NCBI RefSeq assembly: GCF_008728855.1
Contig: NZ_CP042906.1
Location: 4,989,001-5,053,000 of the forward strand
Reading direction: 5' to 3'
DNA from: Hypericibacter terrae
Lineage (GTDB): Bacteria > Pseudomonadota > Alphaproteobacteria > Dongiales > Dongiaceae
Length of the DNA stretch: 64,000 nucleotides
The translations under genes were made by a program, and so were the position numbers. Shown here one piece after another: positions 26,630-35,653 of the stretch; within the stretch, counting starts at the first letter, position 1, and each line of letters opens with the position of its first letter. Under the pieces are notes generated by a model. It did no database searches and was not told the origin of the DNA. It saw only the letters and a list, made by a program, of their open reading frames with translations.

Positions 26630-28354
26630 CTAGGTCGACGAGGATGCCGGAGGGGCCGGCAGCGGAGCTTCCGCCCGCAGGCTCTTTGCCGCCTCCCCTT
26701 CATCCATCATGCGGCTCGGCCTCAGGGCGCCGCCCTGGTCGAGGATCGGATAGGCGACCGACGCCAGATGCGCCGCAAGGCGCTTGAGATCGCGCAGGAT
26801 GTCGAGATGGAGTGCGCTGGTCTCGAGGCTCTCGGGCCGGCCGGCGCGCAGGCGCTGCAGATGGCTGTCCGTGGCCGCCTGCTCCAGCTCGCGGATGGCG
26901 ACCTTCTCGTTCAGGAGCCGGCGCGCCTCGCGGGGGTCGCCGGTCATGAAGACGCTGATCGCCAGCCCCAGCACCGCCATCAGCCGGTCCTGCATGGCCT
27001 CGATCTCGAGCGCGCCCTCGGCCGAGAAGCTCAGGCGGTATTTGATCTTCTTGGCGGCGATCTCGCGCAGGCTCTTGTCGAGGATGTCGCCGGCATGCTC
27101 GAGATTGATGGCGAAGGTCAGGATGTCCGAGCAGCGCCGGGCATCGGTCTCGTCGAGGCCCTCCTCGCGGCCGATCCGCGTCAGATAGAGCTTGATCGCC
27201 TTGTGCAGCCGGTCGAGCTGATCGTCGAGCTCGCCGATCTCGGCGGCCCGCTTGCGATCGTCGTGGCGCAGCGCCTCGGCCAGCGCGCGCAGCATCGCCT
27301 CCAGGATATCGGCCATGCGCAGGGTCTCGCGCGAGGCCTCGGCCAGTGCGATGGCCGGCGTGGCCAGCGCCGCCTCGTCGATATAGCGCGGGGCGCCGGG
27401 ATCGCTGACCGGGGCCGCCGGCAGCAGGCGGCGGCAGAGCCGCGCGAGCGGGCCCAGCAGGCCGATGAACAGGATCGCCAGCGCCAGATTGAACAGCAGG
27501 TGGAAATTGGCCGCGAGGCGCGCCGGCTCGGGCTCGACCGTGGCGAGCAGGGTCCCGATCCGCGGCAGCAAGGGCAGCACGAGCAGGCAGCCGGCACCGC
27601 GCACGATCAGGTTGCCCAGGGCCAGGCGACGCGCCGGGTTGCTTTTGCCGGCGCCCAGGAATTGCGGAATGACATTGCCGAGATTGGCGCCCAGCACCAG
27701 CGCCAGCGCCACGTCCGGCGTCACGATCTGTGCCGCCGCCAGGGACATGGCGAGCAGCACCACCGCCACGCTCGAATAGGCGGCCCAGGTCATGAGCGCC
27801 GCCAGCAGGATCGACAGCAGCGGATGGCCGGAGAGCACGGCGAAGAGGTCGCGCACCAGCCCCGCCTGCTCGACCGGCTGGACGGTAGCCAGGATGAGAT
27901 GCAGCGCGAGGAGAACGAGGCCGAGGCCGATGGCGACGCGGCCGAGATCGCGCACCCGCGTCTTGCCGCTTTGCTTGAAGGCGATCACCCCCGCCAGGAT
28001 CAGGATCGGCGCGACGGCCGAGACGTCGAAGGTCAGCAGCTGGACGATCAGCGTGGTGCCGATATTGGCGCCCAGCATGACCGCCAGCGCCGGCACCAGA
28101 TCGACCACGCCACTGGCGAGGAAGGACGCGGTCATCAGACCGGTGGCGGTGCTGCTCTGCAGCAGGGCGGTCACGCCGATGCCGGCCAGGAGCGCCTTCC
28201 CGCGGTTGGCGAGCCCGGCATTGAGCCAGCGGCGCAGGTCGGAGCCCAGCGCCCGCAGGATCCCGGAATGCACCATATGCAGGCCCCAAAGGAGCAGGGC
28301 CACGTTGCCGGCCAGATGCAGAATCGTAAGGCTACCCGACATGCGATCGTCCAT
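26630..28354 (-). CDS. Na/Pi cotransporter with PhoU-like C-terminal domain
   Basis: A 574-aa protein of the NptA/YjbB class. The N-terminal part is the Na+/phosphate cotransporter core with the paired GxxxTALLQSSTAT motif near residue 60 and a second QFLGAGKSN-type repeat region; about 8-9 hydrophobic segments follow to near 320. The C-terminal 230 residues are helical and PhoU-like (LEHAGDILDKSLREIAAKK). Such proteins move phosphate, often outward. It stands alone. Confidence 0.88.
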   Translation of the reverse strand: MDDRMSGSLTILHLAGNVALLLWGLHMVHSGILRALGSDLRRWLNAGLANRGKALLAGIGVTALLQSSTATGLMTASFLASGVVDLVPALAVMLGANIGTTLIVQLLTFDVSAVAPILILAGVIAFKQSGKTRVRDLGRVAIGLGLVLLALHLILATVQPVEQAGLVRDLFAVLSGHPLLSILLAALMTWAAYSSVAVVLLAMSLAAAQIVTPDVALALVLGANLGNVIPQFLGAGKSNPARRLALGNLIVRGAGCLLVLPLLPRIGTLLATVEPEPARLAANFHLLFNLALAILFIGLLGPLARLCRRLLPAAPVSDPGAPRYIDEAALATPAIALAEASRETLRMADILEAMLRALAEALRHDDRKRAAEIGELDDQLDRLHKAIKLYLTRIGREEGLDETDARRCSDILTFAINLEHAGDILDKSLREIAAKKIKYRLSFSAEGALEIEAMQDRLMAVLGLAISVFMTGDPREARRLLNEKVAIRELEQAATDSHLQRLRAGRPESLETSALHLDILRDLKRLAAHLASVAYPILDQGGALRPSRMMDEGEAAKSLRAEAPLPAPPASSST

Positions 28355-28565
28355 TCGTGGGAGGCGGATCCGCCATCGCCGCCGAGAAACGCGGCAGAAG
28401 GGAGCGGGATCCCCTGAGAAGCCACCATTCTCTACCCGGGCACAGACTCGATTGCCGTCAGAGCGCCGCTTATCATCGAATCGACGACGATCTCGCGCCC
28501 TGTCGAGGGCGCCTGGAATTTGCTACTGGAGACGACGCTCCCGCTCCCCCGAAGGATCACCGCCG

Positions 28566-29354
28566 ATGCTGACCGACAAACAGATCGACCAGGCCTCGAC
28601 CCTGCTGGTCGAGCATTGGCAGCAGGGCCGCCGCATGGCCCGCTTGCCGGAGGCGCTCCAGCCTCGGACCCGCGCCGAGGGCTATGCGATCCAGGCCCGG
28701 ATCGAGCGCCACAGCGTCAAGCCCGTCTTCGGCTGGAAGATCGCGGCCACCAGCAAAGCAGGCCAGGCCCATATCGGCGTCGACGGGCCCATGGCAGGCC
28801 GGCTCCTGGCCGAGCGCGTGCTGCCGGACGGCGGTTCCACGCCGCTGGGCGCCAATCACATGCGCGTGGCCGAGGTCGAGTTCGCCTTCCGCATGGGCCG
28901 GGACCTCGTGCCTCGCCCGGCGCCCTATTCCACCGACGAGGTCCTGGCCGCGGTCGACACGCTCCACCCCGCGATCGAGATCCCGGATTCGCGCTATGAC
29001 GATTTCGTCACCGTCGGCGCGCCCCATCTCATCGCCGACAATGCCTGCGCTCACCTCGTCGTGGTGGGGGCGCCCGCGAAGACCGACTGGCGCCGGCTCG
29101 ACCTCGCCGCGCACAAGGGCCGGGGCCGGAACGAGGGCAAGTTCGAGCGCGAGGGCAGCGGCGCGAACGTGCTGGGCGACCCGCGCATCGCGCTCGCCTG
29201 GCTCGCGAACGAGCTGCGCGGGCTCGGCCTGACGCTCTCGCGCGGCCAGACCGTGATCACCGGCACCTGCGTCAAGCCGATGGAGCTCGAGCCCGGCGAT
29301 CATATCCTGGCCGACCTGGGGAGCCTGGGCGGCCTCTCGATCCGGTTCACCTGA
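28566..29354 (+). CDS. fumarylacetoacetase-fold hydratase (2-keto-4-pentenoate hydratase-like)
   Basis: A 262-aa protein resembling MhpD-type hydratases. Seen are the metal-site region RVAEVEFAFRMGRDL (two Glu) and a C-terminal ITGTCVKPMELEPGDHI segment typical of 2-oxopent-4-enoate hydratases and related decarboxylases. I used the ATG at 28566; longer frames lie inside the upstream divergent gene. No other ring-cleavage genes are nearby, so pathway assignment is open. The YaiI gene follows after 5 bases. Confidence 0.82.
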   Translation: MLTDKQIDQASTLLVEHWQQGRRMARLPEALQPRTRAEGYAIQARIERHSVKPVFGWKIAATSKAGQAHIGVDGPMAGRLLAERVLPDGGSTPLGANHMRVAEVEFAFRMGRDLVPRPAPYSTDEVLAAVDTLHPAIEIPDSRYDDFVTVGAPHLIADNACAHLVVVGAPAKTDWRRLDLAAHKGRGRNEGKFEREGSGANVLGDPRIALAWLANELRGLGLTLSRGQTVITGTCVKPMELEPGDHILADLGSLGGLSIRFT

Positions 29355-29359
29355 CGCCG

Positions 29360-29830
29360 ATGCTCGAGATCTTCGTCGACGCCGATGCCTGTCCGGTGAA
29401 GGACGAGGTGATCCTCGTGGCCGAGCGCCACGGGCTCCCGGTCCATATGGTGGGCAACACATGGATGCGGCTTGGCGGATCGCAATCCGTCAATCGCGTG
29501 GTGGTGACCGACGGCTTCGACGCCGCCGACAACTGGATCGTCGAACATGTCGGCGCTGGCGACATCGCTATCACTGCCGACATCAGGCTCGCGGCCCGCT
29601 GCCTCGAGCGCGGCGCACGGGTGCTGGGGCCCACCGGCAAGCCCTTCACCGAGAGCGGCATCGGCATGGCGCTGGCGATGCGCGACCTCAACGAATTCCT
29701 GCGCGACAGCGGCGAGATCCGCGGCGGCGGTCCGAGCTTCGCCAAGAAGGACCGCTCGCGCTTCCTGGAGGCGCTGGAGCAGGCGATCCAAACCCTCAAG
29801 CGCGAGAAGCGGACGAGCGCCGGCTCGTAG
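29360..29830 (+). CDS. yaiI: YaiI/YqxD family protein (DUF188)
   Basis: A 156-aa member of the YaiI/YqxD family. The start IFVDADACPVKDEV and the later ITADIRLAARCLE are diagnostic; the fold is PIN-like and a nuclease role has been suggested but is not established. It follows the hydratase closely, so co-transcription is likely. The end is five bases from the convergent glyoxalase gene. Confidence 0.92.
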   Translation: MLEIFVDADACPVKDEVILVAERHGLPVHMVGNTWMRLGGSQSVNRVVVTDGFDAADNWIVEHVGAGDIAITADIRLAARCLERGARVLGPTGKPFTESGIGMALAMRDLNEFLRDSGEIRGGGPSFAKKDRSRFLEALEQAIQTLKREKRTSAGS

Positions 29831-29835
29831 CCCCG

Positions 29836-30198
29836 CTATTTGAGACAGACCGCCTCGATATTGTTGCCGTCGGGGTCGATCAGGAAGGCCGCGTAATAGG
29901 TCGGGCTGTAGTCGGGACGCGGCCCCGGCTTGCCATTGTCGCTTCCGCCGGCCTTCATCCCTTCCTTGTAGAAGCGATCGACCGCCGCGTGATCGGCTGC
30001 CGTAAAGGCGACATGCGTGCCGCCGCTCTTTGCGCCGTCGGCCCGCTGCAGCCACAAGGCGGGCGCCTTGGGCGGCCCGAAGCCGGCACCCGACTCATCT
30101 TGCGAGACGAGTCCGTATCCCAGCGGCGTCAGCGCCGCCTTGTAGAAACGGACGCTGGCTGCGACGTCCTTCACCTTCAAGCCGACATGGTCATACAT
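29836..30198 (-). CDS. VOC/glyoxalase-family protein
   Basis: A 120-aa single-domain vicinal-oxygen-chelate protein (MYDHVGLKVKDVAASVRFY...). The start at 30198 is preceded by GGAGG five bases upstream, which favours it over 30225. The C-terminal IDPDGNNIEAVC is the usual VOC metal region end. The AraC-type gene ends 23 bases upstream in the same direction, so the two are probably one operon. Substrate unknown; single-domain VOC proteins include antibiotic-resistance and isomerase activities. Confidence 0.85.
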   Translation of the reverse strand: MYDHVGLKVKDVAASVRFYKAALTPLGYGLVSQDESGAGFGPPKAPALWLQRADGAKSGGTHVAFTAADHAAVDRFYKEGMKAGGSDNGKPGPRPDYSPTYYAAFLIDPDGNNIEAVCLK

Positions 30199-30221
30199 GA
30201 TGTCCTCCATCGATGGATGGA

Positions 30222-31073
30222 TCATCCTAGAAGGCCCGCCGTCATGCGTTCTTGGAGAAACTTGCGATCGCCCTTTGCCGCCTTCCGGAACCGGCGCGGC
30301 GAGACGCCGGCCGCGCGATGGAAGCTGCGCACGAAGTTCGAAAGGTCGGCGAACCCGACCTCATAGGCGATCTCGGTGATCGAGCGCGTGTCGTCCACCA
30401 GCAGCCTGGCGGCGCGGCGCAGTCGCGACCGGACCAGATATTGATGCGGCGTCACGCCGAGCACGCGGCGGAACAGCCGCAGGAAATGGAACGCGCTCAA
30501 GCCTGCTTCGGCCGCCGCATCGTCGAGGTCGATGGCCTCGTGCGCATGGGCCTCGATCCAGAGCGCCGCCTCCACCGCGCGACGACGGTCGCGAGCGTTG
30601 GCCTGCGGGGTCGCAGGACTTTGCCCGGAGACGATCGCGGCCAGCCGACCCGCCAGCGCCATGCCCGCTTCGGCGAGGCCCAGATCGCTGCGGCCCTCGG
30701 CGGTCGCCTGCGCCAGCTCGCCCAGCAGCATCAGCTCGGGGAGCGGCGGCACGGCCCCGACATGCCAGAGCTCGGCATGGGCGGGCGCCATCGCCTCGAC
30801 CAGCGCCGGCGCCAGACCGAAGGCGAGGCATTCGTCGCCATGCACATGGTCATGGGTGCAGACATATTCCACGCCGGGCTTGCCGACCAGGATCGAGCCC
30901 GCGACCAGCTCATGCGAGCGGCCGCGCGCGCGATAGCCGAAGCTGCCTTTGCGCAAGTAAGCGATGCTGTAGCCGCCATGGCATTCGGCGAAAGGCCGAT
31001 CGCCCGGCCCCGCCGTGCAGCGATAGTCGGTGGCCGCGATCGTGGGGCCCTGGAACAGGGTTTTGATCAGCAT
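30222..31073 (-). CDS. AraC-family transcriptional regulator
   Basis: A 283-aa regulator with an N-terminal cupin-like sensing half and a C-terminal double helix-turn-helix (about 180-275; [19 protein letters not shown] and [20 protein letters not shown]). It lies upstream of and co-directional with the glyoxalase gene, which it may control. The N-terminal residues give no ligand. Confidence 0.9.
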   Translation of the reverse strand: MLIKTLFQGPTIAATDYRCTAGPGDRPFAECHGGYSIAYLRKGSFGYRARGRSHELVAGSILVGKPGVEYVCTHDHVHGDECLAFGLAPALVEAMAPAHAELWHVGAVPPLPELMLLGELAQATAEGRSDLGLAEAGMALAGRLAAIVSGQSPATPQANARDRRRAVEAALWIEAHAHEAIDLDDAAAEAGLSAFHFLRLFRRVLGVTPHQYLVRSRLRRAARLLVDDTRSITEIAYEVGFADLSNFVRSFHRAAGVSPRRFRKAAKGDRKFLQERMTAGLLG

Positions 31074-31085
31074 GGCGAAGGAATT

Positions 31086-31667
31086 CTAGCGCCGCCGCAC
31101 GGGCCGCGCCATCGCCGGTAGGCTGTCGAAGAGGGTGGGCGTGCTGCCCAGTTGCGCGCCTTCGATGGTGAGCATGCGCAGCTTGGTCTCGACCCCGCCA
31201 TTGGCGGAGAAACCGCCGACCTTGCCGTTGGCGCCCATCACCCGATGGCAGGGCACGATAATGGCAAAGGGATTCTGGCCGAGCGCCTGCCCGACATCGC
31301 GCGCCAGCAAGCGGTCGCCGAGCTCGGTCGCGATCTCGCCATAGCTGCGGGTCCGGCCGGGCGGAATCCGGCGCGCGACCTCGTAGACCTGGCGGTTGAA
31401 ATCCGGCACGGCCCTCATGTCGAGCGCGATCCCGGCGAGGTCGTTCTTCTCACCCTCGAGCAGCGCCACGATCGCCGCGATCGCCTGAAGGATCTCGGGC
31501 GGGGCTGCCGCTGCTTCCTCGAGACCGGGATGGCGACGGCGGAGCCGGGCGCGGGTGGCGGCATCGTTCGCTTCGGGCAGCTGCAACGCCACCACGCCCT
31601 GCGCGCTCCAGGCGATGGCGCAGCGGCCGATGGCCGTGTCGAACAGGATATAGCTCTGCCTTGTCAT
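31086..31667 (-). CDS. ogt: methylated-DNA-protein-cysteine methyltransferase
   Basis: A 193-aa O6-alkylguanine-DNA alkyltransferase. The acceptor-cysteine motif IVPCHRVMGANG is intact near residue 135, preceded by the helix-turn-helix IPPGRTRSYGEIA. It removes alkyl groups from guanine O6 in one step. I chose the ATG at 31667; the longer frame to 31808 adds arginine-rich residues. It ends 12 bases before the AraC gene start, so it may share its transcript. Confidence 0.92.
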   Translation of the reverse strand: MTRQSYILFDTAIGRCAIAWSAQGVVALQLPEANDAATRARLRRRHPGLEEAAAAPPEILQAIAAIVALLEGEKNDLAGIALDMRAVPDFNRQVYEVARRIPPGRTRSYGEIATELGDRLLARDVGQALGQNPFAIIVPCHRVMGANGKVGGFSANGGVETKLRMLTIEGAQLGSTPTLFDSLPAMARPVRRR

Positions 31668-31717
31668 GATGGCCGTCAGTCTAGCGCCGGCGCCTTGTCC
31701 GGACTTGCCGAATCTTG

Positions 31718-32212
31718 CTAATCGGCCGCGGGCAACCGCAGGGCCAGGACGAAAGCCGCGAAGGCCGCAAGCGCCGCCACGGTGCGGACATGGTTCCAAT
31801 TCGTCCATTCGGCGACATAGCGCAGCCAGAGCGACGCGGCCTCGCCGCCGTTCGGATCGAGGCCGGCCAGCGCATCGTTGCGCGGCACGTTGAAGACCAT
31901 CGTCACCAGCACCGTGCCGACCAGATAGAAGAGCCCGCCGCCCAGCAGATAGACCGCCCGCGGCTCGCCCCAGCCCGCGATCGCGGCCACCCCGAGCGCC
32001 AGGCCGGCGAGGGCCGTGCCGAACATCGTGCCCATGAAGAGGGGATTGATCACGGCGACATTGATCGACTGCATCGCGGCGATCCCCTGCGCCGCCGGCA
32101 GCCTTGCCAGCGCCGTCATGACGAAGGTCGAGAAGGCGAAGAAGGTGCCGGCGACGAGGCCGGACCCGATCGCCGAGAGGAAGATCAGGCCCGTGATCAG
32201 CCGGTCGGTCAT
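31718..32212 (-). CDS. DUF1772 membrane protein
   Basis: A 164-aa membrane protein with four hydrophobic segments, matching DUF1772 (anthrone-oxygenase-like; characteristic VAGTFFAFSTFVM and FNVPRNDAL). I used the ATG at 32212 since the frame further upstream crosses the operator. It is divergent from a TetR gene with a nested palindrome between them, so it is probably the repressed target. Confidence 0.85.
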   Translation of the reverse strand: MTDRLITGLIFLSAIGSGLVAGTFFAFSTFVMTALARLPAAQGIAAMQSINVAVINPLFMGTMFGTALAGLALGVAAIAGWGEPRAVYLLGGGLFYLVGTVLVTMVFNVPRNDALAGLDPNGGEAASLWLRYVAEWTNWNHVRTVAALAAFAAFVLALRLPAAD

Positions 32213-32224
32213 CGGTATCTCCGG

Positions 32225-32268
32225 ATATGAGGAATCCTCACATTTACAAATGTGATAACTCCTCATAT
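32225..32268. promoter_or_regulatory. nested double palindrome (TetR operator candidate)
   Basis: Outer arms ATATGAGGA (32225-32233) and TCCTCATAT (32260-32268) enclose an inner 18-bp palindrome with arms TCACATTT and AAATGTGA (32238-32255). It lies 12 bases from the DUF1772 start and about 80-110 bases from the TetR start. Nested symmetry fits two repressor dimers or a repressor plus activator. Confidence 0.6.
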
Positions 32269-32349
32269 TCTGGGAGTCAAGGGGGCCGGCCTTACGCGTT
32301 CCCATAACCCGCACTCGGTCGTCACCCCGGCCCCCCGCGTCGGGCCGGG

Positions 32350-33009
32350 ATGACTAATGAAGGGGATCGAAAGATCCGCATGTCGTCTGCCGTTCCCGTC
32401 GCAGGACCCACCCCCCTCCGCCGCGCGCCCACGCAGCAGCGCAGTCGCGAACGGCTGGAGCGGATCCTCGCCGCCGCGACCGCGCTCATCGCGGCGCAGG
32501 GTAGCGACGCCATGCGCATGGGCGAGCTGGCCGAAAAGGCCGGCATCTCCATCGGCTCGCTTTATCAATATTTCCCGGACAAGGCCGCCATCATCCGGAC
32601 GCTGGCCGAACGCTATAACGCGCAAGGTCGTGCCTGCATCGAGGCGGCGCTGGCGGAGGTCCGCGATATCGCCAGCTTCCGCACCGCCTTCGGCGCGCTG
32701 ATCGACACCTACTACGCGATCTTCCTCGCCGAGCCGGTGATGCGCGACATCTGGTCGGGAACTCAGGCCGACAAGGGACTGCGCGACATCGAGCTCGCGG
32801 ACAGCCGCGCCAATGGCGCGGTCCTGGCGGCGACCTTGGCGCGGCTCGATCCCGACGCCGATCGCGAGCGGCTCGCCTCGAAGGCCTTCCTGATCATGCA
32901 GCTCGGCGAGGCGACCATGCGCCTCGCCATCTCCGTCGACCGCCGCGAAGGCGACCGGCTGGTGCAGGACTACAAGCGCATGGTCATGCGAGAACTCGCC
33001 CCGAGCTAA
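32350..33009 (+). CDS. TetR-family transcriptional regulator
   Basis: A 219-aa TetR-type repressor. The N-terminal helix-turn-helix is MRMGELAEKAGISIGSLYQYF (shortened here) around residues 55-75, with the following NAQGRACIEAALAEV ligand-domain region. The C-terminal half matches the TetR C-terminal domain class seen in many repressors of membrane proteins. Start may instead be the ATG at 32380. It is divergent from DUF1772 across the nested palindrome, which suggests autoregulation and control of the DUF1772 gene. Confidence 0.9.
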   Translation: MTNEGDRKIRMSSAVPVAGPTPLRRAPTQQRSRERLERILAAATALIAAQGSDAMRMGELAEKAGISIGSLYQYFPDKAAIIRTLAERYNAQGRACIEAALAEVRDIASFRTAFGALIDTYYAIFLAEPVMRDIWSGTQADKGLRDIELADSRANGAVLAATLARLDPDADRERLASKAFLIMQLGEATMRLAISVDRREGDRLVQDYKRMVMRELAPS

Positions 33010-33046
33010 GGGGCGAGTTCCGCAAGCTCATGGGGATCGAAGAAAA

Positions 33047-33967
33047 TCAGCGGCGAAAGAAGATTTCCTGATCGTCGCGAGCCCGTCCGCCGAGCGCCGC
33101 AGCGGCGGCGGCGATGAAGGCGCCGATCACCATCGAAAGCGCCGTCACGATCGCGAGCTGAGCCGCGCGCTTGCGCGCTTCGTCGGCGGCGGCCCGTGCC
33201 TTCTGCTCGGCCTCGTTCAGCTGCGTCACGATCTGATCGACGCGGGTCTCGGCATCCGCCTGCGTGCTGGCGGTGCGGGCCGCGACCATCTGCGCGATAT
33301 AGGTCCGGTCCTCGGGCGCCAGCGTGATGGTCCCGTCCTGGGTGCTGCGCTCGAGGATCCGCTTGGTCTCGGCGCGCGTATCGAGCTTGCTGACCTCGAC
33401 GACCGGATTGGTGGTGCGCAGCAGCAGATCGACGAAATAATCCTGCGGCCCGCCGGGGCCTCGCATACCGGCAGCGGGCGGCGCGGACGCGGACGCGATA
33501 GCGGCCGCATCGGCGGCGCCGCGAGCGGCACCGCCGACGCCATGCGCGGTCGCGAGCGCGAACAGCACGGCGCCCGCCACGGTCGCCAGCGACCAGGCGG
33601 CAAAACCATGGGCGGTGTCGCGGAAGAACACCTCATGCGTATGCAGGCGGATGAGCTTGGTGCGCAGGCGCCCCGCCAGGAAGCCGCCGAGGCCCGAGGA
33701 GAGCCACTGCACCACCACAACCCAGATCAGCGCCGAGACGCCGACGGTGGCAGCGGAGGCACCCATGCCGGCCCAGGGAGAGACCATCGTCAGCCCGAGC
33801 CCGGTTCCCAGCACCACCAGGATCACGGTGACCGCGGCCGCCGCGAGCGCACCCACGAAGATGGCGCCCCAGGACACGGCGCTCCTTGTCAGCTCGTCAC
33901 GAGCAAGGTCATCTTCGATAATGACGACAGCCGAATCGCGTCCGGCCAAATTGGAGGTCGAAACCAT
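33047..33967 (-). CDS. alphaproteobacterial multi-span membrane protein, hypothetical
   Basis: A 306-aa protein. The N-terminal third has about three hydrophobic segments (WGAIFVGALAAAAVTVILVV and following), and one more lies near the C-terminus. Between them is a cytoplasmic or periplasmic helical region rich in Ala, Glu and Arg (about 205-270). Similar proteins in alphaproteobacteria are unnamed or loosely called PhnA-like. The 25-aa peptide gene lies 11 bases upstream in the same direction. Confidence 0.72.
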   Translation of the reverse strand: MVSTSNLAGRDSAVVIIEDDLARDELTRSAVSWGAIFVGALAAAAVTVILVVLGTGLGLTMVSPWAGMGASAATVGVSALIWVVVVQWLSSGLGGFLAGRLRTKLIRLHTHEVFFRDTAHGFAAWSLATVAGAVLFALATAHGVGGAARGAADAAAIASASAPPAAGMRGPGGPQDYFVDLLLRTTNPVVEVSKLDTRAETKRILERSTQDGTITLAPEDRTYIAQMVAARTASTQADAETRVDQIVTQLNEAEQKARAAADEARKRAAQLAIVTALSMVIGAFIAAAAAALGGRARDDQEIFFRR

Positions 33968-33978
33968 GAATGGATCTC

Positions 33979-34056
33979 CTAATGCCAGAACAGCGCGAGC
34001 AGGATGATGATCGGGATCGGCACGCCTAGAAAGAACAGCAACAGAGAACGGCCCAT
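33979..34056 (-). CDS. 25-residue membrane peptide
   Basis: A tiny product, MGRSLLLFFLGVPIPIIILLALFWH in two parts (MGRSLLLFFLGVPIPI, then IILLALFWH), almost wholly hydrophobic with a Pro-x-Pro break. AAGGAA lies 8-13 bases upstream of the ATG at 34056. Peptides of this pattern recur in alphaproteobacteria, so this is likely a real gene, though too small for routine gene calling. It precedes the multi-span membrane protein in one direction. Confidence 0.6.
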   Translation of the reverse strand: MGRSLLLFFLGVPIPIIILLALFWH

Positions 34057-34218
34057 GGTCTGGTTCCTTGAATGGTGATCAGCTTGGCAACGTGAGGCCG
34101 GTCGAATCGTTCCGCAGATTCTCGCCGTCTGAGGTTTTACGGGTCGTTTCGAGGCACCCCGCACCGGAGAAAGGGCTTCTGATCGGCTTCAGGCCCGCCA
34201 AAGGACAAGCCCACGACC

Positions 34219-35001
34219 ATGTTCCCGCCTGAACGCATCGTCTGCCTGACCGAGGAGACCGTAGAGACGCTCTATCTCCTGGGCGAGCAGGACCGCATCG
34301 TCGGCATCTCCGGCTATGTCGTGCGCCCACCCGAGGCCAGGCGCGACAAGCCGCGCGTCTCGGCCTTCACCTCGGCGAGGATCGACAGGATCCTGGCGCT
34401 GAAGCCCGACCTGGTACTGACCTTCTCCGACCTCCAGGCCGAGATCGCGGCCGAACTCATCCGGCGCGGCATCGCGGTCCATGGCTTCAACCAGCGCAGC
34501 GTCGCCGAAATCCTCGCCATGATGCGCATGCTGGGCGCGATGGTGGGCGCCGGCGACAAGGCCAGCCGGCTGGCCGACGGGCTCGGCGAGCGGCTCGCGG
34601 CCATCCGACGCGAAAGCGAGCGCAATTCCTCGCGGCCGCGCGTCTATTTCGAGGAATGGGACGAGCCGATGATCGCGGGCATCGGCTGGGTCTCGGAGTT
34701 GATCGGCATCGCGGGCGGCATCGATATCTTCGCCGATCGCGCGCGGGCGGCGGGCGCCAAGGACCGCATCGTCGCCTCGGAGGCGGTCATCGCCGCCAGG
34801 CCCGACATCATCCTCGCCTCCTGGTGCGGCAAGAAGGTCTCGATGACGAAGATCCGGGCGCGGCCGGGCTGGGATGCGATCCCCGCGGTCGCCGCAAACC
34901 GGATCCACGAGATCAAATCCTCGATAATCCTGCAGCCGGGGCCCGCCGCCCTGACCGACGGCCTCGACGCGATCCTGGCCGCCCTCGAGGGCCATCCCTG
35001 A
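34219..35001 (+). CDS. BtuF-like cobalamin-binding protein without signal peptide
   Basis: A 260-aa protein of the BtuF/FecB substrate-binding fold (PPERIVCLTEETVETLYLL; later KPDLVLTFSDLQAEIA; IILASWCGKKV). It starts at ATG 34219 with no signal peptide or lipobox, so it may be cytoplasmic or need another start; no upstream in-frame start extends it. No permease or ATPase genes are nearby, unlike btuFCD operons. Vitamin B12 or a related corrinoid is a plausible ligand by family only. Confidence 0.75.
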   Translation: MFPPERIVCLTEETVETLYLLGEQDRIVGISGYVVRPPEARRDKPRVSAFTSARIDRILALKPDLVLTFSDLQAEIAAELIRRGIAVHGFNQRSVAEILAMMRMLGAMVGAGDKASRLADGLGERLAAIRRESERNSSRPRVYFEEWDEPMIAGIGWVSELIGIAGGIDIFADRARAAGAKDRIVASEAVIAARPDIILASWCGKKVSMTKIRARPGWDAIPAVAANRIHEIKSSIILQPGPAALTDGLDAILAALEGHP

Positions 35002-35073
35002 CCGGCGGCGGCATCGAAATCACTGCCGCTGGGGGACCCGGTCATAGTAGTCTTGCGGCAGGGGTTGCCTCTC

Positions 35074-35466
35074 ATGCGGGATATCGCGATGTCGGACATT
35101 TCCGCCGGCAGCGGCTGGCGTGGCGTCATGCTCGGATTGTGCCTGGCGGGTCTCGCCGTCGTCGGCGCCCGCGCCGACGACGCGGCGATCGATCAACAGA
35201 GCCAGCAGATTCAGCAGATCCTCGAGGGACGATGCCTCAAGCAGGGCCTGCTCGGGCAGACGCCGGAGCAGGTGAAGGCCAATTGCGGATGCCTCGCGAA
35301 AGTGGGCACGAAACATCTGCAGCCGGCCTGGCGCAAGGCGATGCTCGAGGGCAGCTCCGAGCAGGGCATCGGGCCGCCGATGGACGACCAGGTCCAGTTC
35401 CAGATCGACGCGCTTCAGACCTGTCCCGCGATCGCGCCTTACCAGCCGAACGCGTCGGGCCAGTAA
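35074..35466 (+). CDS. small exported protein with conserved cysteines, hypothetical
   Basis: A 130-aa protein from the ATG at 35074 with GGCAGGGG upstream. After a signal peptide (hydrophobic stretch LGLCLAGLAVVG, cleavage near AR-ADD) the mature part has Cys residues in GRCLKQG, NCGCLAKV and QTCPAIAPY, suggesting two disulfides. A TTG at 35053 is a less likely start. Family not recognised. Confidence 0.72.
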   Translation: MRDIAMSDISAGSGWRGVMLGLCLAGLAVVGARADDAAIDQQSQQIQQILEGRCLKQGLLGQTPEQVKANCGCLAKVGTKHLQPAWRKAMLEGSSEQGIGPPMDDQVQFQIDALQTCPAIAPYQPNASGQ

Positions 35467-35653
35467 GGTTCCGCGTCGGCCAACGGCTACGCCGTGAGGA
35501 AATTGACAGAGCCGCTTGATCTTGCGACTGAGCGAGGGTCGATTTGCACACCTGTCGTGAAAGCCGATCGAGAGGAAGGCCGGCCGATTGCACCCTTGCG
35601 CAAACCCTGCCTAGGATCGGGATAACGCAGGAAACCGAAGGACGAGAGCCGCC

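Noticed and set aside
34057-34218. Possible cobalamin riboswitch before the BtuF-like gene
   Set aside because: No B12-box-like block and the interval is too short for the full aptamer.
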